Origin: Bifidobacterium oedipodis | GTDB taxonomy: Bacteria; Actinomycetota; Actinomycetes; Actinomycetales; Bifidobacteriaceae | Direction of reading: 5' to 3' | Assembly (NCBI RefSeq): GCF_012932425.1 | Contig: NZ_JAAIII010000001.1 | Location: forward strand, 124,001-188,000 | DNA: 64,000 nt | In this document: positions 27,462-36,785 of the stretch, in pieces | How positions within the stretch are numbered: the stretch's first letter is position 1 | Layout of the letters: each line of letters begins with the position of its first letter | Made by a program: the position numbers and the translations under genes | The notes under the pieces: generated by a model | What the model was told of the DNA's origin: nothing | What the model saw: the letters and a program-made list of their open reading frames with translations, nothing else | Databases searched by the model: none

Positions 27462-27905
27462 ATGCATTGTCCTTTTTGCCAAAACCCTGACACGAAAGTC
27501 ATTGATACGCGCATCAGTGAAGACGGACATTCCATCCGTCGTCGCCGTGTATGCCCAATTTGCAACAAGCGTTTCACCACTGTGGAAAGCAGCATGCTGC
27601 TGGTCACCAAACGGTCGGGTGGTGCCGAGCCATTCAGCCGTGACAAAGTGATTTCCGGCGTGCGCAAGGCGTGTCAAGGCAGGCCCGTCAAAGAAGAGGA
27701 TTTGAAACTGCTGGGGCAGAAGGTCGAAGAGGACCTGCGTTCTCGCGGATTGGCGGAAGTGTCATCCGACGAGGTCGGCAAAGCAATTTTGAAGCCGTTG
27801 CGCGAATTGGACGTGGTGGCGTATTTGCGATTCGCCAGCGTGTATCAGAACTTTGAAAATCTGCACGATTTCCAAGCAGCAATCGACGAGCTAAAAGAAC
27901 AATAG
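27462..27905 (+). CDS. nrdR: Transcriptional repressor NrdR
   Basis: A 147-residue repressor of ribonucleotide reductase genes. The zinc ribbon has C3, C6, C31 and C34 (MHCPFC and RRVCPIC), followed by an ATP-cone domain (about 49-139, [20 protein letters not shown]). It binds NrdR boxes in nrd promoters when dATP/ATP is high. The start at 27462 is the one that gives the invariant MHCPFC N terminus; GGGAG lies just upstream with short spacing. Its place next to lexA and the SOS gene is common in Actinobacteria. Confidence 0.96.
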   Translation: MHCPFCQNPDTKVIDTRISEDGHSIRRRRVCPICNKRFTTVESSMLLVTKRSGGAEPFSRDKVISGVRKACQGRPVKEEDLKLLGQKVEEDLRSRGLAEVSSDEVGKAILKPLRELDVVAYLRFASVYQNFENLHDFQAAIDELKEQ

Positions 27906-28008
27906 TCAGTGATCAGTGGAGTATTGACCGGCATAGATGGGGCGTGGCAAACCTCAGCGGGTGCATGAATTGTGCCATAAATATGCCAGCAAACGACATG
28001 CATAAGAT

Positions 28009-28062
28009 CGAATAACAGTGAAGGCCAGCTTGAGCGCTCAAGCTGGCCTTCACTGTTATTCG
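28009..28062. terminator. 54-nt perfect palindrome, bidirectional terminator
   Basis: Arms of 27 nt (28009-28035 and 28036-28062) match perfectly with no spacer, with GAGCGCTC at the centre. It lies between the convergent nrdR and serA genes, so it probably stops both transcripts. The A/T-rich outer ends act as partial U tracts. Confidence 0.85.
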
Positions 28063-28074
28063 TTAATCACAGGG

Positions 28075-29274
28075 TCAGGAAATAACGCGCATACGAATGG
28101 TGCCTTCGATATTGCGCAGGGCTTCCAACGTTGCGGTGCTCGGGCGCTTGGCAACGTCAGTCACCACATAGCCCAACTCGCCTTCGGTGCCCAGCGACTG
28201 GAAGGAGATGTTGATATCTTCCTCGCCAAGCACGCGGTTAACATGCGCCAGCACGCCAGGCAGATTGGCATGCAGGTGCATAATGCGGCACGCACCCTTG
28301 CAATCGCCGAGATTGATTTGCGGCAGATTCACCGACAAGGAAGTGGAACCCTTGAACCAGTAATCCTCAAGACGCTGCGAGACAAAATGACCGATTGATT
28401 CCTGCGCCTCCAAAGTCGAACCACCGATATGCGGCGTCAGAATCATATTGTCTTCATTAGCCAAGGCAGTTTCGAACGGATCGCCGGTTTTCTTCGGCTC
28501 GATCGGGAACACATCCACGGCAGCGCCGGAGATATGACCGGAATCAAGATGCTGCTTCAGCGCACCAAGATCAGCTACGAAACCACGGGACAGATTGATG
28601 AAGATAGCGTCCTGCTTCATGTGAGCGAACTGATCCTCACCAAAGAACCCGGTGTTCGACTTGCGCCCGTCCACATGCAGCGTCACGGCATCGGACTGTT
28701 CGAGCAACTCGTTCAGCGTTTCGCAACGGTGCGCGTTGCCCAGGGCCAGCTTCTCTTCGATATCGTAGAACACCACGCGCATACCCAGTGCCTCGGCCAG
28801 CACCGACAGCTGAGAGCCGATGTTGCCATAGCCGATGATGCCAAGCGTTTTGCCGCGCACTTCATGCGAACCGGATGCGGACTTATCCCACACTCCGTGC
28901 TTCATGTGATGCGTATGCGCAGGAATACGGCGCATCAGGCAGATGATGTCGCAAATCACCAGCTCCACCACGGAACGGGTGTTCGAGTACGGCGCATTGA
29001 ACACAGCGATGCCGCGCTTGCCTGCATAATCCAAATCGACCTGATTGGTGCCGATGCAGAAGCAGCCGACGGCGCTCAGGTTGGGGCGTGCGTCAAGCAC
29101 ACGAGAGGTGACGCTGGTCTTCGAACGAATGCCGACGACGTCAACGCCGTCCAGGGCCTCGATGAGTTCATCCTCGCCGAGGGCGCCCTTCATAGTTTCG
29201 ACGACAAAGCCGTGATCACGCAACGACTTGGCCGCGTCGGGGTGAATGTTTTCCAGTAACAGTGCTTTGGGCAT
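28075..29274 (-). CDS. serA: D-3-phosphoglycerate dehydrogenase
   Basis: A 399-residue NAD-dependent enzyme of serine biosynthesis. The Rossmann motif is GIIGYGNIGSQLSVLAEALG, the catalytic His lies in HIGGSTLEAQ, and Arg/Glu are in the usual positions (NLSRGFVADLGAL; FPIEP). An ACT domain for serine feedback follows at about 325-399. The size is like that of E. coli SerA (the shorter form without the intervening domain). AAGGTGGAGAC precedes the ATG at 29274. The helD-like gene ends 10 nt upstream on the same strand, so the two may be co-transcribed. Confidence 0.95.
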   Translation of the reverse strand: MPKALLLENIHPDAAKSLRDHGFVVETMKGALGEDELIEALDGVDVVGIRSKTSVTSRVLDARPNLSAVGCFCIGTNQVDLDYAGKRGIAVFNAPYSNTRSVVELVICDIICLMRRIPAHTHHMKHGVWDKSASGSHEVRGKTLGIIGYGNIGSQLSVLAEALGMRVVFYDIEEKLALGNAHRCETLNELLEQSDAVTLHVDGRKSNTGFFGEDQFAHMKQDAIFINLSRGFVADLGALKQHLDSGHISGAAVDVFPIEPKKTGDPFETALANEDNMILTPHIGGSTLEAQESIGHFVSQRLEDYWFKGSTSLSVNLPQINLGDCKGACRIMHLHANLPGVLAHVNRVLGEEDINISFQSLGTEGELGYVVTDVAKRPSTATLEALRNIEGTIRMRVIS

Positions 29275-29283
29275 GTCTCCACC

Positions 29284-31563
29284 TTAGATGGTCAGGGACT
29301 TCTCGTCCGCTTTTGTCCGAACTATAACCAAACGCTGCGTGGGGCGGGTCATCGCCACATACAGATCAGAGGCTGCAACCAAGCGGCTTGCGGCGTCATC
29401 GCTAATGCGACCAGGCTCCACTACCACCACAGCGTCGAATTCCAAGCCCTTCACCGTTTCGGTGCCGCACACGCTGACCTGCTCATCCCATTCGCTCTGA
29501 TCAATCAGACGCTGATATTGCGCGGGATCAAGTGTGGCAGACAGCTGCTGGCGCACAGCGTTGCGCACGGGGGCAATTAGTCCCTGCGGACAGATGATGG
29601 CGATGCGCCCGGTGCCATCGTCGGAGACGAACTGATTAGCAAGGGCAGTTGCCTCGTCGGCCACGCGTGCCAGCAACGAATCCTCATCGTCGACCACATG
29701 ATGGGTGACAGAATCGGGAATGCGACGCACCGCGTTCACTGTAGAGATATACAGACCTTCGTTCTGCGCGAAGCGGGAGGCAAGTTCGGAAACCTCCTGC
29801 GGGTTGCGGTAGTTGATGGTCAGCTCGTTCAGATCCCAACGGGTTTCACCGAACAGGCGATTCATCATCTTCTCCCAGCGGCGCGTGCCTCCCAAAGCGG
29901 ATGTTTGCGCCACATCGCCAACGATGGTGAACGAACGTGACGGGCAACGGCGGATCAGCATGCGCCAATCCATGGCGGTCAGCTCCTGGGCTTCGTCAAC
30001 GACGATATGCCCGTAGGTCCATTCGCGATCCGAAGCGGCGCGCTGGGCGACCAGCTCGCCATCATCGCCGTTCATCTGATCCAACAGCATCTGGCTGGTG
30101 ACGATGCCCTGCCCCAAGCCGGTCGCAGCCAAAGTGTCTTTGGCATACTGCTCCTCAGCGGCTTCGCGCGCAGCGGCAGCCGAGGAACGCGCCTGAAGCT
30201 TGGGATCGGGGCCCAACAAATCCATCGCCTCGTCAAGCAGCGGAATATCAGAGCGGGTCAGGGGAGAGCCCTTGGGTCGGGCCAGAGCCTTGACATCCTC
30301 ATCGCTCATCCACGGAGCATAGGAACGCAGACGCTCGGGGCGTGCGAACAATTGGTCGATTAGCCAAGGGCCGGTCATCGGCAGCCAGCACAGGTTCAGC
30401 GTCTTGCGCACCTTCTCATTCATGCGCAGCAGCGACATCGCGCGATTCAGCTCCGCCTGATCGGGCGTGTAGTCCAACTGTTCTGCATATCGCATTTGCA
30501 TGCTGGCAAGCATGGAGCGAATAAAAGTCTCACGCGCCTTGTTATGCGGCTGGCGCGTGCGCTTGGCGTCGGCTTGGGCCTGTTCGATATCCGAAGCCAG
30601 CATCGGCACCTGAATGCCGCTGATGGGCACGGTCGGCAGATTGGCAGGTACGCGAATGCGCGCGGCAATGGCATTGGACACCACATGAGCCATGCGCTTA
30701 TCGCCCTTGAGCTTGGCGGCATGCGGGCTATCCGCGGCCGTGGCAGTAACGCCGGGGATAAGATCCGCGATAGTGCGGCTCACCACGCCGGTTTCGCCCA
30801 ATGAGGGCAGCACCTGATCAATATAGTGCAGGAACGTGGAGCTGGGGCCCACCACCAGAACGCCAGAACGCTCCAACGTGCGGCGGTGCGTATAGAGCAA
30901 ATAGGCGGCGCGATGCAGCGCCACGGCGGTTTTGCCGGTGCCGGGGCCTCCTTGCACCACAATGGCCCGATTCAGATCCGAGCGAATGATGCGATCCTGC
31001 TCGGCTTGGATGGTGGCCACAATATCGGTCATCTTGCCGGTGCGCCGGGTGCTGAGTGATGCCAGCAGAGCGCCTTCGCCGGTGAGCGTGCCGGCCGACG
31101 AAGCCTGACCGACCTGCTCGGAGTGCACATCCAGCACCTCATCTTCGACGCCCACCACTTCGCGGAAGCTCAATGTGATATGACGACGCATCACAATGTC
31201 GCCATGGTTCGACGGCGTTGCCTCATAGAACGGGCGAGCGGCATCAGCGCGCCAATCGGTCAGAATCGGTTCGTGGTCTTCGCTGGACAATCCGATACGA
31301 CCAATGTAATGGCGTTCACCATTGCTCGCATCCAGACGTCCGAACACCAGGCGGTCTTCAACGGCGCGCAACTGGGTGAGGCGATTCTCATACATGGTGG
31401 CGAAGGAATCGCGTTCGGTGCGCTGCGTGGGGGAGCCGTGTGATCCGGCGGCGCGCACGGTGTCCAGACGCTGCCACATTTGGGCGCGCAGATCATCCAG
31501 ACGCCCGTAGGCGCGATCGACTGCCTGCTGCTCTTCGCGCAGTTGTTCGGCGTAACTCGACAT
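29284..31563 (-). CDS. HelD-like superfamily 1 helicase
   Basis: A 759-residue UvrD/Rep-like ATPase of the HelD (helicase IV-like) type, which in Bacillus and mycobacteria binds RNA polymerase and releases it from nucleic acid. An N-terminal coiled-coil arm (about 1-75, YAEQLREEQQAVDRAYGRLDDL) would reach into the secondary channel. Walker A is GGPGTGKTAVALHRAAYLL; Walker B is HIVVDEAQELTAMDW; motif III is IVGDVAQT; later motifs include ELTINYRNPQEV, TVKGLEFDAVVVVEP and YVAMTRPTQRL. These fit HelD class II of Actinobacteria. The start at 31563 has GGAAACGAAG upstream. It lies 10 nt before serA. Confidence 0.9.
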   Translation of the reverse strand: MSSYAEQLREEQQAVDRAYGRLDDLRAQMWQRLDTVRAAGSHGSPTQRTERDSFATMYENRLTQLRAVEDRLVFGRLDASNGERHYIGRIGLSSEDHEPILTDWRADAARPFYEATPSNHGDIVMRRHITLSFREVVGVEDEVLDVHSEQVGQASSAGTLTGEGALLASLSTRRTGKMTDIVATIQAEQDRIIRSDLNRAIVVQGGPGTGKTAVALHRAAYLLYTHRRTLERSGVLVVGPSSTFLHYIDQVLPSLGETGVVSRTIADLIPGVTATAADSPHAAKLKGDKRMAHVVSNAIAARIRVPANLPTVPISGIQVPMLASDIEQAQADAKRTRQPHNKARETFIRSMLASMQMRYAEQLDYTPDQAELNRAMSLLRMNEKVRKTLNLCWLPMTGPWLIDQLFARPERLRSYAPWMSDEDVKALARPKGSPLTRSDIPLLDEAMDLLGPDPKLQARSSAAAAREAAEEQYAKDTLAATGLGQGIVTSQMLLDQMNGDDGELVAQRAASDREWTYGHIVVDEAQELTAMDWRMLIRRCPSRSFTIVGDVAQTSALGGTRRWEKMMNRLFGETRWDLNELTINYRNPQEVSELASRFAQNEGLYISTVNAVRRIPDSVTHHVVDDEDSLLARVADEATALANQFVSDDGTGRIAIICPQGLIAPVRNAVRQQLSATLDPAQYQRLIDQSEWDEQVSVCGTETVKGLEFDAVVVVEPGRISDDAASRLVAASDLYVAMTRPTQRLVIVRTKADEKSLTI

Positions 31564-31797
31564 GCTGTGTTCTTCGTTTCCATTGCTCGGCGGACAAAAG
31601 TCAAGGCAGTCTAATTTAGCGCACGCCCCCTACCTTGCGACAGCTGTTATAGGGAGTATCCAGTGAACTTCTGGTGAATTCGGTGAATTCGCTTTGTTTC
31701 CGCGTTCGTCGCCATGCCCACTCGGCGTGCATGTACGGTTCGACACGCGCGGTTTATGGAGATGGCGGCGAAAAAGGATGTGTAAATCGTGCATGAG

Positions 31798-31832
31798 TGG
31801 GGAAAAATGGGGAACCGTGGGGTAAAGTGGTG
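31798..31832 (+). promoter_or_regulatory. MraZ-binding repeats in the dcw promoter region
   Basis: TGGGG recurs with exact 10-bp spacing at 31798, 31808 and 31818, with a fourth TGGTG at 31828. MraZ is known to bind direct repeats of TGGG-type pentamers upstream of its own gene, so this is the expected autoregulatory operator of the cell-division cluster. The mraZ ATG is 50 nt downstream. Confidence 0.85.
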
Positions 31833-31881
31833 AGGCAGTTGGTCTCAGTGTGTCCGAAGCGGCGGGAAAGGAGGCGTGACC

Positions 31882-32406
31882 ATGGCAATCGGAATGTCGT
31901 CGGAAGACATGACGGGCGCGGAAAATAGCCCATCCGGCGGCATCGGTGATCTCATGGCCGGCCTGCCCCCGCTGTTGTTGGGAACCTACACGCCCAAAAT
32001 CGATGCGAAGGGTCGTATGGCGCTACCCGCCAAATTTCGCTCCCAACTGGGCCAGGGCCTGGTCATGGCCCGCGGTCAGGAGCGTTGCGTCTATCTGTTG
32101 CCCTTCGATGAATTCCGCCGTATCGCCGGCCAGATCCAACGCACATCCGTGGGCAATAAGGCCGCTCGCGAATACCTGCGCGTGTTCCTTTCCGGTGCCG
32201 TGGACCAGCAGCCGGACAAGCAGGGGCGTGTGCTGGTGCCGCAGATGCTGCGCGATTACGCGAACCTTGGCTCGGACGTGGTGGTGATCGGTGTGGGCAC
32301 ACGCGCCGAAATCTGGAACAAGGACGCATGGGAGTCCTATTTGAACGATAAGGAACAGGGTTACTCGGATATCGCCGACGATGTGCTGCCGGAGGTGGAG
32401 TTCTGA
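31882..32406 (+). CDS. mraZ: Transcriptional regulator MraZ
   Basis: A 174-residue AbrB-like DNA-binding protein that controls the dcw operon. Two MraZ domains are visible with DAKGRMALPAKF (first) and DKQGRVLVPQMLRDYA (second). An extra 30 residues precede the usual start GTYTPKIDAKGR. AAAGGAGG at 31867-31874 supports the ATG at 31882; an in-frame GTG at 31876 is too close to that site. MAGLPPLLLGTY, an internal Met near residue 30, would give the standard length but lacks a ribosome binding site. TGGGG repeats lie just upstream. The gene overlaps rsmH by 1 nt (TGATG). Confidence 0.96.
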   Translation: MAIGMSSEDMTGAENSPSGGIGDLMAGLPPLLLGTYTPKIDAKGRMALPAKFRSQLGQGLVMARGQERCVYLLPFDEFRRIAGQIQRTSVGNKAAREYLRVFLSGAVDQQPDKQGRVLVPQMLRDYANLGSDVVVIGVGTRAEIWNKDAWESYLNDKEQGYSDIADDVLPEVEF

Positions 32407-33608
32407 TGGTCAGTCAAAGCATGAGCGCCGCCAAAGCTCGTCAGAGTGGCGACCGTCTGGAATCCAAAACCGCCGCCGAAATCGCCGGACAGTCCACCAC
32501 AGTACACCGGCCGGTGATGCTCGACGAATGCGTGGAGCTGGTGACTGGGGCGCTGCTTGACGCGCCCGACCCGATTATCGTGGACTGCACGCTGGGGCTT
32601 GCAGGCCATGCCACGGCATTCCTCAAAGCTGCGCCGAACGCGAAGCTTATCGGCATCGATCGCGATGCCGAAGCACTGGCACTGGCCAGCGAACGCATGC
32701 GCCGCGAGGGGCTTGCAGAGCGTTTCATTCCGGTGCACGCCGCCTTCGACCAGCTGGAACAGGTGTTGGACGAACAAGATATTGCACGAGTGGACGCCGT
32801 ATTCATGGATTTGGGCCTGTCCAGCCTGCAAATCGATGAGGCAGATCGTGGCTTTTCGTATTCGCACGACGCTCCGCTGGATATGCGCATGGACACTAAT
32901 CAGCAGCTTACCGCCGAACGCGTGCTCGCCACCTATGAGGCCGCTGAACTGACGCGCATCTTCCGTGACTACGGCGAAGAACGCTTCGCCCGCCAGATCG
33001 CGCGTGCCATCGTGACTCGTCGTGACAAGGAACCGTTGACCAGCACCGCACAATTGAACAGACTTGTTGACGAAGTGGTGCCCCAAGCCCACCGGCCGGC
33101 CGGCAACCCTGCCAAGCGCGTTTTCCAAGCGCTGCGTATCGAAGTCAACGGCGAATTGGACAAGCTCGCCTCCACACTGCCCCAGGCTGCGCGATGCCTG
33201 AATGTCGGTGGCCGGCTGGTGGTGGAGTCCTACCATTCGCTGGAAGACAAAACGGTGAAGGCCTTCATGGCACAGGGACTGACCATCGATGCGCCGGCGG
33301 ATATGCCCATCGTTCCTCCTGACGCCCAGCCGTTCTTCCATGCCCTGACTCGGGGAGCCATGAAGGCCAGCGAACAGGAGATCGCCTCGAACCCTAGGTC
33401 GGCATCAGTGCGTTTGCGTGCCGTGGAAGTCAGCAGGCAGATTCCCGCCCGGTGGCGTCAGCAGTTCGCCGAGGCTGCCGAACACCCGCACAGCGCTGCT
33501 GGAGGTGTCTTAGCCAAATCCAAATCCGCAGGCAAAACAATAGGTAAAACCAGCAAACGGCGAATGAACACAGCACGACAATCCGATACGCGATCGAGGA
33601 GGAGCTGA
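32406..33608 (+). CDS. rsmH: 16S rRNA m4C1402 methyltransferase
   Basis: A 400-residue SAM-dependent enzyme (also called MraW) that methylates C1402 in 16S rRNA. The N-terminal conserved VHRPVMLDECVELV, motif I VDCTLGLAGHATAFL and GIDRDAEAL, the catalytic-region MDLGLSSLQIDEADRGFSY and the late VNGELDKLAS are all present. The last 60 residues form a Lys/Ser-rich tail after the domain, longer than in E. coli. The start overlaps the mraZ stop (TGATG), giving coupled translation. Confidence 0.96.
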   Translation: MVSQSMSAAKARQSGDRLESKTAAEIAGQSTTVHRPVMLDECVELVTGALLDAPDPIIVDCTLGLAGHATAFLKAAPNAKLIGIDRDAEALALASERMRREGLAERFIPVHAAFDQLEQVLDEQDIARVDAVFMDLGLSSLQIDEADRGFSYSHDAPLDMRMDTNQQLTAERVLATYEAAELTRIFRDYGEERFARQIARAIVTRRDKEPLTSTAQLNRLVDEVVPQAHRPAGNPAKRVFQALRIEVNGELDKLASTLPQAARCLNVGGRLVVESYHSLEDKTVKAFMAQGLTIDAPADMPIVPPDAQPFFHALTRGAMKASEQEIASNPRSASVRLRAVEVSRQIPARWRQQFAEAAEHPHSAAGGVLAKSKSAGKTIGKTSKRRMNTARQSDTRSRRS

Positions 33609-33609
33609 T

Positions 33610-34053
33610 ATGGCGGCAACAGCACGCAGCGTGCGTTCCGACGTCAGTCGGCCGGCGGCCAAACCGCAGACTCCTCCGCGTCCCGAACTGCGACTGATCA
33701 CCAACACAAAAGCACAGGAACAGAAGAATGTGTTCGGCCGGGTGCTGGCATGGACCAGATCACGCACCGCGCCGCTGGTTCACGTGGTCATCGCAGTGGT
33801 ATTCCTTGCGGCAACCCTGATCGGTGCCCTGATGCTGCGCACCGAAATGGTGCAGAATTCCTTTGAAGCGCAGCAAATTGAGCAGAACATCAGCGTATTG
33901 ACCCAGGATGTGGAAGACGATCAGGCCAAGCTGGATCAACTGATCGCCTCCCTGCCCGACAAAGCCAGTGAAATGGGCATGGTTCCCCAGCAGGGATCCG
34001 TGTCTATCGATCTCAACGGATATAAGCCAAGCGAAGGTGGATCGCAACAGTGA
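33610..34053 (+). CDS. ftsL: Cell division protein FtsL-like
   Basis: A 147-residue single-pass protein: Arg/Pro-rich cytoplasmic tail (1-55), membrane helix (about 57-78, LVHVVIAVVFLAATLIGALM), then an extracellular coiled-coil (about 80-120). The position between rsmH and ftsI and the topology identify it as FtsL, which with FtsQ and FtsB regulates FtsWI; sequence conservation in this family is weak. GAGGAGCTGAT precedes the ATG. It overlaps ftsI by 4 nt (GTGA). Confidence 0.85.
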   Translation: MAATARSVRSDVSRPAAKPQTPPRPELRLITNTKAQEQKNVFGRVLAWTRSRTAPLVHVVIAVVFLAATLIGALMLRTEMVQNSFEAQQIEQNISVLTQDVEDDQAKLDQLIASLPDKASEMGMVPQQGSVSIDLNGYKPSEGGSQQ

Positions 34054-35858
34054 AATCAACGATTCAGAACATCATCCGCTTCTCCAAGGTGAAGACGTTC
34101 GCCTTTAAATGCATCGCCATAGGCGTTGTATTGGGTTGCGTGGCTTCAGCTTGCGTGGTGCGCCTGGCAGCCACGCAGCTGATCGGCGGTCGCCAAACCG
34201 CCATGGCGGCCACCGCCAGCCGCACCAGCACGGTGCCGCTGAGCTCCAAGCGCGGCCGTATCCTTGACACCAATGGCACCGTGCTCGCCCAGAGCGTCGA
34301 GCGTTACACCATCGTGGCGGATCCGCAGCTGGCGCAGGAATACGAACCGATTGATTGCACGGAGAAAACCAAGGACTACTGCGATCAGATCGACGGCAAA
34401 CCCGTGGGGGCCACGGGAGCGGCGGCCGTGGCGAGACTGCTCGCCAGCGTGCTGGACGACACCAACGCTATGGAACTGGGCGCCAAACTGGCCGTTGACA
34501 GCCGGTACGCTGTGCTGAAGAAAGATGTGACCCCGCAGGTCAAGCGTGCCATTGATGATCTGAATCTCGGCGGTATTGTGTGGGGAGAACTTTCCAGCGA
34601 ACGCCTGTATGCCGATGGTGACCTCATGGGATCCCTACTGGGTGGCGTGGATGCGGACGGCACCGGTGTGGCCGGCATCGAGCAGATGGAGAATGAGGCA
34701 CTGACCGGCACCGACGGTCACGAAACATACCAGCGTGGCCTTGGCGGCGAGGAAATCCCCGGCACCATGACCGAATCCGTGGCTGCTCGCGATGGCGACG
34801 ATGTGACGCTGACGATCGACCGCGACGTGCAATGGTACGTCAAGAAAGTGCTTAAGGAATCCAAAAGCACCTACGGATCGCCGTGGGTGATCGGCGTGGT
34901 CCAAGATGTGCAAACCGGTGAGATTCTGGCACTGGCGGATTCCGATGAGGTGACTGCCGGCACTGACGAAGCGAAGATGAACGCCTCTCGTGCCGTCTCG
35001 GAAACCTTTGATCCCGGTTCCATCGGCAAGGTCATTTCGATGTCTGGATACTTGCAAACCGGCCAGCACAAGCTCACCGATCAGTTCACCGTGCCCGATC
35101 ACGCCACTTTCGAAGGCCAGGACTTCAAGGATGCCTCCGACCATGGCACCCAGCGCTGGACGTTGGCAGGTATTCTGGCCAACTCCTCGAATATCGGCAT
35201 GATTATGGCCGCGGATCAGTACACCGATGAGCAGCGCTACGAATACCTTGTCAAATTCGGCATCGGCCAGTCCACTGGGCTGAACCTGCCAGGTGAATCA
35301 GATGGTACGCTGACCAGCCCCGACTCTTGGGATATCCGCACGCACAACACCGTGCTGTTTGGTCAGGGCTATACGGTCAACGCCCTGCAACTAAGCAATG
35401 TGGTGGCCACCATTGCCAACAAGGGCGTGCGTCAGCAGCAGTCGATTATCAAATCGACCACCAATGCCGATGGCAAGACAACCGAAACCAAAAAGACCGA
35501 AGGCACGCGCGTTATCGACGAGGATGTGGCCTCGCAGATGATGAACGCCATGGAATCCGTTTCCGACGTGTACTCCTCCTATGTGAAGGTTGACGGCTAC
35601 CGTCTGGCCGCGAAGTCCGGCACTGCCCAGGTGGTTGGCTCTGATGGCACGTTGTCATCCATTGTTTCCGACTATTCCATCGCCATTCCTGCGGATAATC
35701 CGCGGTTTGTGGTGACCACGGTGATCAAGGATCCCAACGGCGTATACGGCGGTTCAACGGCTGGTCCGATCGCCGCCAAAATATGTGAGTTCCTTATGCA
35801 GAAGTACGAGGTGCCGGTTTCCAGCCCCCGTAAAGATGCTATTGCAGTCAATTGGTGA
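34050..35858 (+). CDS. ftsI: Division-specific transpeptidase (PBP3/FtsI)
   Basis: A 602-residue class B penicillin-binding protein that cross-links septal peptidoglycan. One N-terminal membrane anchor (about 18-45), the dimerisation domain with SKRGRILDTNGTVLA, and the transpeptidase domain with SxxK at S324-K327 (PGSIGKV), SSN at 379-381 and KSGT at 522-525. There is no PASTA domain. A Cys pair in IDCTEKTKDYC is unusual for an extracellular actinobacterial PBP and may form a disulfide. It starts with GTG at 34050, overlapping the ftsL stop by 4 nt. Confidence 0.95.
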   Translation: MKSTIQNIIRFSKVKTFAFKCIAIGVVLGCVASACVVRLAATQLIGGRQTAMAATASRTSTVPLSSKRGRILDTNGTVLAQSVERYTIVADPQLAQEYEPIDCTEKTKDYCDQIDGKPVGATGAAAVARLLASVLDDTNAMELGAKLAVDSRYAVLKKDVTPQVKRAIDDLNLGGIVWGELSSERLYADGDLMGSLLGGVDADGTGVAGIEQMENEALTGTDGHETYQRGLGGEEIPGTMTESVAARDGDDVTLTIDRDVQWYVKKVLKESKSTYGSPWVIGVVQDVQTGEILALADSDEVTAGTDEAKMNASRAVSETFDPGSIGKVISMSGYLQTGQHKLTDQFTVPDHATFEGQDFKDASDHGTQRWTLAGILANSSNIGMIMAADQYTDEQRYEYLVKFGIGQSTGLNLPGESDGTLTSPDSWDIRTHNTVLFGQGYTVNALQLSNVVATIANKGVRQQQSIIKSTTNADGKTTETKKTEGTRVIDEDVASQMMNAMESVSDVYSSYVKVDGYRLAAKSGTAQVVGSDGTLSSIVSDYSIAIPADNPRFVVTTVIKDPNGVYGGSTAGPIAAKICEFLMQKYEVPVSSPRKDAIAVNW

Positions 35859-35886
35859 TTGGACCAGGGAAGAAAGACGAGCGGTT

Positions 35887-36756
35887 ATGAGCGCAGTGAG
35901 CGAATCCATTGCCCAGCGAACCACGTTGGGATTGCTGGCCGACCATTACGGATGCCAGATAGAACCAGCGTTCGCCACGAACGTGACGGTTACTTCGCTG
36001 TGCGACACCGTTGATTCGATTATTCCTGGTGCACTGTTTGTCTGCAGCGAGCATATCGCGGACATCGAGCGCGCCGCCCAGCGCGGTGCCTACGCCGTGC
36101 TGGTGCCGCGCCAATGGCGCGACCGCTGCCCACAAACGGATATACCGTTGGTGTTCGGCGATATCAGCGATCATATGCTGGGTGATTTGGCATCGAAGAT
36201 GGCCGGCACCCCCTCCAACGTTATGGCGGTCTTCGCGCTCACTGGCGCGGATGCACTCACGCTGAACGAGGACGTGAATCATCTGGCCGATTTTCTGCAC
36301 ATGCTGGGCAATCCGGTTGCTGTTATCAGCGCCGCCGGCTCGCAATCCATGACGCGCAAACTCGATCTGACCTATCCGCTTGGCGTTATCGAGGCGCAAC
36401 GAGCGCTTTCCGTATGTGCCGAAGATGGTGTGGCGGCAGTGATTCTGGCGTTGGACGACGCCACGTTTACCAGACATGCGCTTGAATCGGTGAATGTGGA
36501 TGTGCTGGGTAGCCGTCGTGTCGTTCCTATCGAAGAGGCGGCGGGCATCAAGGCGCGCTACGCCTTTGAAACGGAAACAGGCTTGAAGGTTACGACTATG
36601 ACGGCTGAATCGGATGAGCTGTCGCGAGAAGCGCCGCAAATCCATTACGACGGCAAGGCTGAGGGATTGTCTCTGGTTATCGCCATGGTGCTCGCGGCCG
36701 GCGTGCGCAAGAATAACGTGCGCTCCGCACTGCGTGTGGCAAGCAATCTGAAATAG
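35887..36756 (+). CDS. MurE-like protein lacking the ATP-binding P-loop and C-terminal domain
   Basis: A 289-residue protein in the position of murE between ftsI and murF. The N-terminal part resembles MurE domain 1: VTSLCDTVDSIIPGALFVC, then AAQRGAYAVLVP, then a dipeptide-ligase-like FGDISDHMLGDLASKM. Where MurE has VTGTNGKT the sequence is VMAVFALTGADALTL, so the P-loop Lys and Thr are gone. The end (EGLSLVIAMVLAAGVRKNNVRSAL) resembles the last helices of the central domain; the glutamate-ligase C-terminal domain is missing. Only about 290 of the usual 490-500 residues are present. Catalysis is unlikely, so a structural or regulatory role, or a decayed gene kept in the operon, are the options. 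The start at 35887 is a choice; earlier Mets in frame overlap ftsI. An active MurE should exist elsewhere. Confidence 0.75.
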   Translation: MSAVSESIAQRTTLGLLADHYGCQIEPAFATNVTVTSLCDTVDSIIPGALFVCSEHIADIERAAQRGAYAVLVPRQWRDRCPQTDIPLVFGDISDHMLGDLASKMAGTPSNVMAVFALTGADALTLNEDVNHLADFLHMLGNPVAVISAAGSQSMTRKLDLTYPLGVIEAQRALSVCAEDGVAAVILALDDATFTRHALESVNVDVLGSRRVVPIEEAAGIKARYAFETETGLKVTTMTAESDELSREAPQIHYDGKAEGLSLVIAMVLAAGVRKNNVRSALRVASNLK

Positions 36757-36785
36757 GGCTAAAAGGAAAGGGTGAGGAGACAATA

